DNA of 64,000 nt, from contig NZ_BAUU01000002.1 of the NCBI RefSeq assembly GCF_000513115.1, positions 124,001 through 188,000 on the forward strand, written 5' to 3'. The notes under the pieces were generated by a model. It was not told the DNA's origin and did not search any database. It saw nothing but the letters and a program-made list of their open reading frames with translations. The DNA comes from Halalkalibacter hemicellulosilyticusJCM 9152. GTDB lineage: Bacteria; Bacillota; Bacilli; Bacillales; Bacillaceae_D. This document shows, piece after piece, positions 55,942 to 62,210 of the stretch (position 1 is its first letter; each line of letters begins with the position of its first letter). A program made the translations under genes and the position numbers.

Positions 55942-57132
55942 GTGTTTCCACTAAAGGAATACCATCAACGTCTTCATACACTGAAAAAAAGAATGGCTCA
56001 TGAAGGGGTAGAGGTATTACTTATCTCGAACCCTTCTAATATGTATTATTTATCGAATTATTCAGCTTGGAGCTTTTACGTGCATCAAATGATGATCGTA
56101 ACACTTGAAGATGCTCAACCGATTTGGATAGGAAGACAAATGGATGCTCAAGGTGTCTCAAAAACAACTTGGCTGGATGATCATCATATCATCCCTTATC
56201 CTGACTATTATGTTCAATCTAAAGAAAAACACCCGATGAATTTTATCGTCAATATATTGAAAGAGATCGGCCAAAGTAATCGAGTGATAGGGATTGAGAT
56301 GGATGCTCACTATTTTACAGGATTATCATACGAGCAACTAACAAATGGATTACCTAATGCTACTTTTAAGGATACAACAACCTTGGTGAATATGATCCGA
56401 TTAATTAAATCAGAGCGAGAAATTGAATGTATGAGGAAAGCCGCTAAAATTGTCGAGCAAACGATGCAAGCGGCATATGACAAAGTGAATGTGGGAGTCA
56501 GAGAATGTGATGTGGCAGCTACCATCTTTCATTCGCAAATACAAGGAACAAAAGATTTTGGTGGAGATTACACATCGATCGTACCAATGCTACCAACAAA
56601 TGAACATACATCGTGCCCGCACCTAACTTGGACAGATCAAACATATAAAACAGGTGATTTCTTAACGTTAGAAATAGCTGGAGCTTATAAGCGATATCAC
56701 GCTCCTATGGCTCGTACCATGTCCTTAGGTCCTGCTCCTCATAAATTGAAAGAGCTTTCTAAAGTAGTAGAGGAAGGGATTCAGCTAACACTTGACGCTA
56801 TAAAGCCAGGTATGACTGCAGAAGAGGTAGAAAGAGTCTGGAGAAGGGCGATTGAAAAGAAAGGCCATACTAAAGCTTCTCGTCTAGGCTATTCTGTCGG
56901 TCTAAGCTTCCCACCTGATTGGGGAGAGCATACAATAAGCTTTCGCCAAGGAGACCTCTCAATTTTAAAACCGAATATGACCTTTCATCTAATGCCTGGC
57001 ATCTGGTATGAGGACTACGGCATTGAAATTACTGAAACGATTTTACTGACCGATAAGGGAGTGAAGACACTCACAACTTTCCCACGAGCATTGTATGAGA
57101 AATCATGCTTACACATGTCGGAATCTGTTTAG
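55942..57132 (+). CDS. doeA: Ectoine hydrolase, DoeA/EutD (M24 pita-bread family)
   Basis: 396 aa from GTG 55942 (AGAGGGTGGGG upstream). Blocks that I recognise from Halomonas DoeA/EutD: NPSNMYYLSNYSAWSFYVHQ, IGRQMDAQG, YPDYYVQ, GGDYTSIVPMLPTNE, PHLTW, EIAGAYKRYHAPMART, PPDWGEHTISF, MTFHLMPGIWYEDYGIEITE. DoeA opens the ectoine ring to N-acetyl-2,4-diaminobutyrate. The classic M24 metal ligands are largely missing (APMART where S-D-x-T is expected, SFPPDW where the His would be, LMPG for IEPG), as described for EutD, which does not work as a metallopeptidase. The conserved EIAG glutamate is present. Last gene of the operon. Confidence 0.88.
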   Translation: MFPLKEYHQRLHTLKKRMAHEGVEVLLISNPSNMYYLSNYSAWSFYVHQMMIVTLEDAQPIWIGRQMDAQGVSKTTWLDDHHIIPYPDYYVQSKEKHPMNFIVNILKEIGQSNRVIGIEMDAHYFTGLSYEQLTNGLPNATFKDTTTLVNMIRLIKSEREIECMRKAAKIVEQTMQAAYDKVNVGVRECDVAATIFHSQIQGTKDFGGDYTSIVPMLPTNEHTSCPHLTWTDQTYKTGDFLTLEIAGAYKRYHAPMARTMSLGPAPHKLKELSKVVEEGIQLTLDAIKPGMTAEEVERVWRRAIEKKGHTKASRLGYSVGLSFPPDWGEHTISFRQGDLSILKPNMTFHLMPGIWYEDYGIEITETILLTDKGVKTLTTFPRALYEKSCLHMSESV

Positions 57133-57150
57133 TAACACGGTGTATACGTT

Positions 57151-57184
57151 GACATCTAAAAAGAGCCTTTTTAGATGTCTTCTT
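57151..57184 (+). terminator. Terminator of the ectoine operon
   Basis: GACATCTAAAAA, loop GAGCC, TTTTTAGATGTC, then TTCTTCC, 19 bases after the doeA-like stop. Perfect 12-bp stem but a weak U-tail. Confidence 0.7.
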
Positions 57185-57247
57185 CCATGTTCGACTAATG
57201 ATGACTATTTATAATAAATAGGGGCACAAAACAAAATAAGGGATTCC

Positions 57248-57304
57248 TTTGTATGTACGATACACGATGAACATGATAAGATACATAGACGATACGTATA
57301 CAAA
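57248..57304. promoter_or_regulatory. Inverted repeat upstream of the EamA permease gene
   Basis: TTTGTATGTACGATAC (57248-57263) faces GACGATACGTATACAAA (57288-57304), an imperfect inverted repeat with repeated CGATAC units. It lies 34 bases before the start codon and could be an operator. Confidence 0.35.
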
Positions 57305-57337
57305 TAGATAATAGAGAGTGGAGAGAGAAGGGATAGA

Positions 57338-58264
57338 ATGAAACATTCCTTACTAATGACATACGGTGTGATCTTGTTTGTAATGATGATTTGGGGAGTA
57401 AATGCCGTTATGCTAAAAGTACTAGTTGAACACTTCCCAACGATTTCAATGACATCATTACGAATTATGTTAGCTGGTATTGTTGTCATGATCATCATAT
57501 TCCTTGCACGTCACATACGTCATTTAACGGCTTACGAGTGGAAATACACACTACTTGGAGCATTATTTGGTGTTGTCGGACATCATTTTTTTCTAGCTGA
57601 AGGATTAGTTCATACAGGAGCATCTAATGCTGTATTAATATTAGCTTTACTTCCCGTTACCACGTCCATTCTTGCTGTTTGGTTTTTACATGATCAACTT
57701 ACAAAATGGAGGATTTTGGGTATAGGTCTTGCATTTTTTGGCGTTTTTTTCATTCAAAGTGGGAGTGGTATGTTAGTAATTGACAAAGGTGAGATGTATA
57801 TATTTATCGCCATGCTACTTCAAGCGATCAGTTTTGTCTATATTAAACTGGCCACAAAAACATTAGACTCTAAACAAATGACTGGATATATGCTCGTCAT
57901 AGGGTCTTTTGGATTATTAATGATTAGCTTCGTTTTTGAACCTAAAGGGATACAACAAATGAGTGGTGCACCTATGTGGGTCTATGGTGTTTTTGCTATA
58001 TCAGCAATTATTGCTACTGCCATTGGACACTTTTTATTTAATGCAGCTATTGAACAAATTGGTGCTGGACAAACAGCTATTTTCAATAATTTTGTTCCTT
58101 TTTTTGGTTTAATTAGTTCTGCTATCTTTTTGGACGAACAAATTTTTTGGTATCAAGGGGTCGGGTTTTTATTTATCGTGATTGGTGTCCTTTTCGGTAC
58201 TGGTTATATTGAACATATGTGGTACTCAAAAGAGAGAAGAGAGTATAGAAAGAGAGCCTCATAA
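57338..58264 (+). CDS. EamA/DMT-family permease
   Basis: 308 aa with ten predicted membrane helices in two EamA repeats (first from about residue 8 to 140, second from 155 to 290). Typical DMT features: early GVNAVMLKVL, SLRIMLAGIV, and GAGQTAIFNNFVPFFGLI in the second repeat. DMT carriers move amino acids and related metabolites. Following the ectoine operon, it may export or import a pathway metabolite, but it has its own upstream region and a terminator separates it. RBS AGAAGGGATAG. Confidence 0.85.
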   Translation: MKHSLLMTYGVILFVMMIWGVNAVMLKVLVEHFPTISMTSLRIMLAGIVVMIIIFLARHIRHLTAYEWKYTLLGALFGVVGHHFFLAEGLVHTGASNAVLILALLPVTTSILAVWFLHDQLTKWRILGIGLAFFGVFFIQSGSGMLVIDKGEMYIFIAMLLQAISFVYIKLATKTLDSKQMTGYMLVIGSFGLLMISFVFEPKGIQQMSGAPMWVYGVFAISAIIATAIGHFLFNAAIEQIGAGQTAIFNNFVPFFGLISSAIFLDEQIFWYQGVGFLFIVIGVLFGTGYIEHMWYSKERREYRKRAS

Positions 58265-58344
58265 ATCAAAGGCAGTCCTATTTTGAAAAGCTTCATACGA
58301 GTGGTTTTATCATCTCAAACAGGCAACGGTTTCTATACAAATTG

Positions 58345-58385
58345 AAAACAGCCTTCAATCAATGCACTATTGAAGGCTGTTTTTG
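58345..58385. terminator. Bidirectional terminator between the EamA gene and dapA
   Basis: AAAACAGCCTTCAAT / ATTGAAGGCTGTTTTT with a nine-base loop, between two convergent genes. Confidence 0.9.
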
Positions 58386-58401
58386 TGTTACCTTAATTCA
58401 T

Positions 58402-59298
58402 TTAGCTAACAAAGAAGTTCATATTAGGATGAATCACTGATTGAAGCTCTTTATATTGTTCATTTGTCAGTGGAATTAATGGCAAACGAACGGATCCTGC
58501 TTGAATTCCTTTCATTTCTAATGCAGCTTTTACAGGAGTCGGGTTAGGAGCCATAAATAACTTTTTCATCACTGGAAGCAACTGGCGATGTTGCATTGCA
58601 GCAGCAGTCACTTGCCCAGCTTGGAAATTACGCACCATTTGTTGCATTTCGTTTCCGACAATATGAGAAGCTACAGACACGACACCCATTCCTCCAATTG
58701 AAAGAATTGGTAATGTTAAGCTATCATCTCCACTATATAACGAGAAACCTTCCGGCGCATTCTCAATAATTTCAGACATCGCTTCTAAATCAGCACTTGC
58801 TTCTTTCGTTGCAACAATATTAGGAATTTGAGCAAGACGCAATGTCGTATCAACACTCATATTCACAGCACTACGACCTGGAATATTATATAGCATAACA
58901 GGTAATGATGTAGCCTCAGCAATCGCTTTGAAATGAGCATACATACCTTCTTGTGAAGGTTTATTATAATATGGCACGACTAACATAACCGCATCCACAC
59001 CAATTTGCTCAGCTTGTTTCGTTAATTCAATGGATTCATACGTATTGTTAGAACCAGTGCCTGCAATAACAGGTGCTTTTCCATTAACTTCTTCAACAAC
59101 TGTTTTGTATAAAAGGATTTTTTCATCTTTTGATAACGTTGGGGATTCACCTGTTGTTCCTCCAACGACAAGTGCATCCGAACCATTTGCCAACAAATGT
59201 TGAACTAGCTCTCTTGTTGCCTCAATATCTACTTGTCCATCTTGATCAAATGGTGTCACCATTGCTGTAATTACTCGACCGAAATTCATCCGATTCAC
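58402..59298 (-). CDS. dapA: 4-hydroxy-tetrahydrodipicolinate synthase DapA
   Basis: 298-aa TIM barrel condensing aspartate semialdehyde and pyruvate, the first committed step to lysine and diaminopimelate. GGTTGESPTL near residues 42-51 binds pyruvate, the catalytic Tyr is in LYNIPGRSAVN near 136, and the Schiff-base Lys is in VATKEASAD near 163-171. RBS GAGGGTG. It is governed by the lysine riboswitch and terminator immediately upstream (59353-59605). Confidence 0.95.
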   Translation of the reverse strand: MNRMNFGRVITAMVTPFDQDGQVDIEATRELVQHLLANGSDALVVGGTTGESPTLSKDEKILLYKTVVEEVNGKAPVIAGTGSNNTYESIELTKQAEQIGVDAVMLVVPYYNKPSQEGMYAHFKAIAEATSLPVMLYNIPGRSAVNMSVDTTLRLAQIPNIVATKEASADLEAMSEIIENAPEGFSLYSGDDSLTLPILSIGGMGVVSVASHIVGNEMQQMVRNFQAGQVTAAAMQHRQLLPVMKKLFMAPNPTPVKAALEMKGIQAGSVRLPLIPLTNEQYKELQSVIHPNMNFFVS

Positions 59299-59352
59299 CC
59301 TCGTTCTTTATTTTAGTTTATCCTATTTCGTTTTGGGCTACTAATGGAAGCA

Positions 59353-59387
59353 CAAAAAAACAACAATGAGGTTACATCTCATTGTTG
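59353..59387 (-). terminator. Riboswitch-controlled terminator in the dapA leader
   Basis: On the minus strand CAACAATGAG, loop ATGTAAC, CTCATTGTTG, then TTTTTTTG. It lies between the lysine aptamer and dapA, the expression platform of the riboswitch. Confidence 0.9.
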
Positions 59388-59412
59388 ATGGTTAGCAAAG
59401 AATAGCAAAACC

Positions 59413-59605
59413 AATTCAATGTGTGAGATAGCCCTCCATATAGCCATGCTATATGACAGTCCTGCTCTTATTCAAAACAGTCCCAGCGATTGGATTATGA
59501 GCTACCAATAGCTTCGGCAAATATCCCTTTTAACATGGTTCCTTGGAGCTCATTCTCCTCAACATGTTTACTGATGATCTTTGCACCTCTACCCTCACTT
59601 CAAAC
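59413..59605 (-). promoter_or_regulatory. Lysine riboswitch (L box) upstream of dapA
   Basis: Read on the minus strand, the conserved L-box elements occur in order: TAGAGGTGC at the 5' side, GAGGAGAATGAGCTCC, TTTGCCGAAGC, GGACTGTCATATAG, and finally TATGGAGGGCTATCTC. These match the core of the B. subtilis lysC leader as I remember it. Lysine binding should favour the terminator at 59353-59387 and shut off dapA. Boundaries are approximate. Confidence 0.92.
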
Positions 59606-59619
59606 ATTTGAAGTAAGAT

Positions 59620-59648
59620 TAAGTATTAATTTGTGTCTACCTTAACAA
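59620..59648 (-). promoter_or_regulatory. Putative promoter of the dapA riboswitch leader
   Basis: Minus strand TTGTTA (59648-59643), 17-base spacer, TACTTA (59625-59620), just upstream of the aptamer. Confidence 0.5.
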
Positions 59649-59706
59649 ATGTACTCAATGTTTGCAATGGTTTTGCAAAAATTTCTTAAAAAATGTTTAA
59701 CACATT

Positions 59707-59853
59707 TTATTTAATATGAGGTTTGTTTTGTACTTTATTTAATAACTTATCCAATTCCTGGCTACATTGAACGGTTATTTTCGAAGTTAGCCCGTGAGAT
59801 TTAGCAAATTTCAGCATTTCCATACGTTTATCCTCAATCTTACCAATAATCAT
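59707..59853 (-). CDS. Spo0E-like aspartyl-phosphate phosphatase (48 aa)
   Basis: A 48-aa peptide from ATG 59853 (RBS TTTGGAGTGGG): two helices joined by a short loop, with the family signature SQELDKLL at residues 31-38 preceded by GLTSKITVQC. The SQELD motif carries the Asp needed to dephosphorylate Spo0A-P, so it is probably a negative regulator of sporulation entry. It lies upstream of the dapA leader promoter on the same strand. Confidence 0.82.
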   Translation of the reverse strand: MIIGKIEDKRMEMLKFAKSHGLTSKITVQCSQELDKLLNKVQNKPHIK

Positions 59854-60100
59854 AATTCCCACTCCAAATGTCTTAATAAGAAAAAGGGGTTCAAAATAGA
59901 AGCACCTTTTTTCTTCATACGACTTATTATAAGCGAATCTTTAATAAAAAAAAGTGATTCTACGAAATAAGTCAGAAAGATGAAATTTAAGAAAAAAATC
60001 GACATTTTTTGTCAGATAATTGGTTGATTTTTCAGGAGCTATGATGGTTTTAATAAGGATTTTGATGCACACTATATAATAAAGAAAGGAGGAGGTAGAG

Positions 60101-60811
60101 ATGTCACGTAAAGGATTAGTTGCATTATTTTTCGTCATAATGCTTTCAGCTTGTACCGTTCCACAACAATCTCCTTTAGGTGTAAATACAAATAAAACAG
60201 AAGAGAATTCGACGATTTCGTTTTATCGCAATCATGAGGGACCACTTACTGATTTAATGGTTCCTGATCAATCTCCTATGAGTATCGGCCAAAGAACTGA
60301 TGACATACTTAACAATCCATATTCAGTGACGAAGAAAAATTTAGGGATGAAACATGAAGGAGTCAATCATCAAGGTGCAAGGATTTACACGAACCGTCCA
60401 GGAACAATAAGAGATAAATATGCTCATAGACGATCCGATTCAAATAAAAAAATAAAAACGGATCAATCACATATTGTCATCCAATCTCAATCATTAAAAG
60501 AAAATGAGATCGAAAAAAGAGTAGAAAAGCTTCAAATAGTTAGAGATGCTCATGTCATTTCAGATAAAAATATTTTTGTCGTTGGAGTAGAGTCTGATGA
60601 ATCTGATCGAAATTACTTAGTCAATCAAGTTAGGAAAGAACTTGAATCATTTAAAGATGAGGAAATACACGTAACAACAAATAGAAAAATAATTAATCGA
60701 ATACAAGCACTGGAACACAATGTATCGCTCGCTGAACCGTTTGATACATTTGGAGCGACCCTTGCAGAAATCGTTGATTTAATCGATGATGCTACACATC
60801 ATCACCGATAA
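60101..60811 (+). CDS. Sporulation lipoprotein, YhcN/YlaJ family
   Basis: 236 aa. Lipoprotein signal with lipobox LSAC (Cys18). The C-terminal half (about 120-200) has the YhcN/YlaJ arrangement: IVIQSQSLKENEIEKRVEKL, then VRDAHVISDKNIFVVGVES and a Lys/Arg-rich helix. Members are spore-associated lipoproteins linked to germination or the inner spore membrane. RBS AAAGGAGGAGG is optimal. The His-rich end (DDATHHHR) is unusual. Confidence 0.8.
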   Translation: MSRKGLVALFFVIMLSACTVPQQSPLGVNTNKTEENSTISFYRNHEGPLTDLMVPDQSPMSIGQRTDDILNNPYSVTKKNLGMKHEGVNHQGARIYTNRPGTIRDKYAHRRSDSNKKIKTDQSHIVIQSQSLKENEIEKRVEKLQIVRDAHVISDKNIFVVGVESDESDRNYLVNQVRKELESFKDEEIHVTTNRKIINRIQALEHNVSLAEPFDTFGATLAEIVDLIDDATHHHR

Positions 60812-60821
60812 TTACACAAAG

Positions 60822-60868
60822 ATAAGAGATCACAGCAACATGTATTCCATTTGTCTGTGATCTCTTAC
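60822..60868. terminator. Bidirectional terminator between two convergent lipoprotein genes
   Basis: AAGAGATCACAG / CTGTGATCTCTT arms with a 19-base loop. Confidence 0.8.
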
Positions 60869-60873
60869 AATTC

Positions 60874-61449
60874 TTAATATAAACCATACTCCTCTGACAA
60901 CGACAAAAATTCTCGTTCCATTAAATTATGAGATAGAACCGCATTTTCGTAATGGCGCCGTGCATGCTCTAATGAATAATTTGATTGACCTTTCTTCATC
61001 TTGTTAAGTTCTTCAAGCAACAACTCAATTTCATAAATGGCTACACTATGTACATCTGAAAGACCATTAAATGGCTCAGGTTCTTCTATCTGATTATAAT
61101 GCTCATGCTCTTCTAACAATCTTTGTAATGATTCAATTGCCCCTTTAACCTTTTCCTCATTCATTGTCCCCTCATCATTGAATAGTTCATCGACATTCTC
61201 TAAATACTGATATACCGAATAAATATATGTACCTGCATAGTCTGCATATTCCTGTAAATCCATTGTTCTGACATTTGGATTTAGAAACGTATTTTGTTCC
61301 ATGTTATTAGGTTGGTCTTCTTTCGTATTATCATCTGATTGTTGAATGGTCAAATCGTTAACTATGTCTTCCTCACTATCAGAAATGGTACAACCTGTTA
61401 TCATCAATAGAGGTACAATGAGGACTAGAATATATCTTTTCAATGTCAA
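60874..61449 (-). CDS. Hypothetical lipoprotein (191 aa)
   Basis: Lipoprotein signal peptide with lipobox ITGC (Cys20), then an acidic low-complexity linker (about 22-55, Asp/Glu/Gln/Asn-rich) and a helical domain (about 65-190, with DLQEYADYAGTYIYSVYQYL and LEHARRHYENAVLSHNLM). No catalytic motif. Family not recognised. Confidence 0.7.
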   Translation of the reverse strand: MTLKRYILVLIVPLLMITGCTISDSEEDIVNDLTIQQSDDNTKEDQPNNMEQNTFLNPNVRTMDLQEYADYAGTYIYSVYQYLENVDELFNDEGTMNEEKVKGAIESLQRLLEEHEHYNQIEEPEPFNGLSDVHSVAIYEIELLLEELNKMKKGQSNYSLEHARRHYENAVLSHNLMEREFLSLSEEYGLY

Positions 61450-61524
61450 TCACTCCAAATATCATTTTTTTTTAGTATGAATAAAACAAGATAATTTATG
61501 TGTAAAAACTGTACAAATAAAGGA

Positions 61525-61553
61525 GGCCGCTGAAAAAAACCATTTCAGTGCCC
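61525..61553. repeat. Dispersed hairpin, GGCACCGAAAAA type (copy 4, short)
   Basis: GGCCGCTGAAA / TTTCAGTGCC around a short A-rich loop, upstream of the cold-shock gene promoter. Confidence 0.5.
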
Positions 61554-61589
61554 TTAATTAAAGAAGTGAAACTTTTTCTTCAAAAAACT

Positions 61590-61618
61590 TGCATTGCTTA
61601 ATTGAATCATGTATAGTA
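61590..61618 (+). promoter_or_regulatory. Sigma-A promoter of the cold-shock gene
   Basis: TTGCAT (61590-61595), 17-base spacer, TATAGT (61613-61618). Predicts a 5' leader of about 210 bases, long as is usual for csp genes. Confidence 0.65.
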
Positions 61619-61700
61619 ATGTTAATGAATAAATGCATGAAGAAATGTTCTATAAATAATTTAATTTAGCATCAATTGCAATTAAATGAAGAGTTCAGTA

Positions 61701-61760
61701 TTCACATCTTATAAGGGATATTTACTCATGTTGTTGTTGATATTCCTTATAATATGTGAA
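61701..61760 (+). promoter_or_regulatory. 21-bp stem-loop in the csp leader
   Basis: Arms TTCACATCTTATAAGGGATAT (61701-61721) and its near-complement at 61740-61760 (19 of 21 pairs), 18-base loop, then TTTTTCTATTTG. It may be a temperature-responsive leader element or an attenuator. Confidence 0.6.
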
Positions 61761-61833
61761 TTTTTCTATTTGCTCGTGCAAAACAGATTACCGCATATTA
61801 AGAAAATTTATTTACGATTGGAGAAATTAAAGC

Positions 61834-62034
61834 ATGCAAACTGGTACAGTTAAGTGGTTCAACGCAGAAAAAGGATTCGGTTTTATTGAAGTTGAAGGTG
61901 GAAATGATGTATTTGTACATTTCAGCGCTATCACTGGTGAAGGTTTCAAATCTCTTGACGAAGGTCAAGCAGTAGAATTTGAAATCGTTGAAGGTGACCG
62001 TGGTCCTCAAGCAGCTAACGTTGTTAAGCGCTAA
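61834..62034 (+). CDS. Cold-shock protein (CspA/CspB family)
   Basis: 66-aa single cold-shock domain. RNP1 is KGFGFIEV (residues 13-20) and RNP2 is VFVHF (26-30). It binds single-stranded RNA/DNA and acts as an RNA chaperone. Which of the B. subtilis paralogues (CspB/C/D) it equals cannot be decided. The long structured leader supports cold regulation. RBS TTGGAGAAAT. Confidence 0.95.
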   Translation: MQTGTVKWFNAEKGFGFIEVEGGNDVFVHFSAITGEGFKSLDEGQAVEFEIVEGDRGPQAANVVKR

Positions 62035-62090
62035 TTTGCGTTAACGCTTATTCAATTTATAAATCTCGCGCTTTCATGCGTGTTGATGGG

Positions 62091-62132
62091 AACATCCTAA
62101 GAAGATGAAATTCTTCTTAGGATGTTTTTTGT
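62091..62132 (+). terminator. Terminator after the cold-shock gene
   Basis: AACATCCTAAGAAGA / TTCTTCTTAGGATGTT perfect stem followed by TTTT. Confidence 0.9.
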
Positions 62133-62210
62133 TGCAAGAACATAGCCAAAAGAACATAAATTAAGTAAAATAATTTTATACATAGATAGAAAAAAAGAGA
62201 GGAGTTTACA

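Noticed and set aside
55942-57132. Annotation of the M24 protein as Xaa-Pro dipeptidase
   Set aside because: Metal ligands are missing and the diagnostic blocks are those of ectoine hydrolase.
57205-57498. 97-codon minus-strand frame over the EamA gene start
   Set aside because: Antisense to a well supported membrane-protein gene and its upstream inverted repeat.
61798-62010. 70-codon frame antisense to the cold-shock gene
   Set aside because: Shadow of the csp coding sequence on the other strand.
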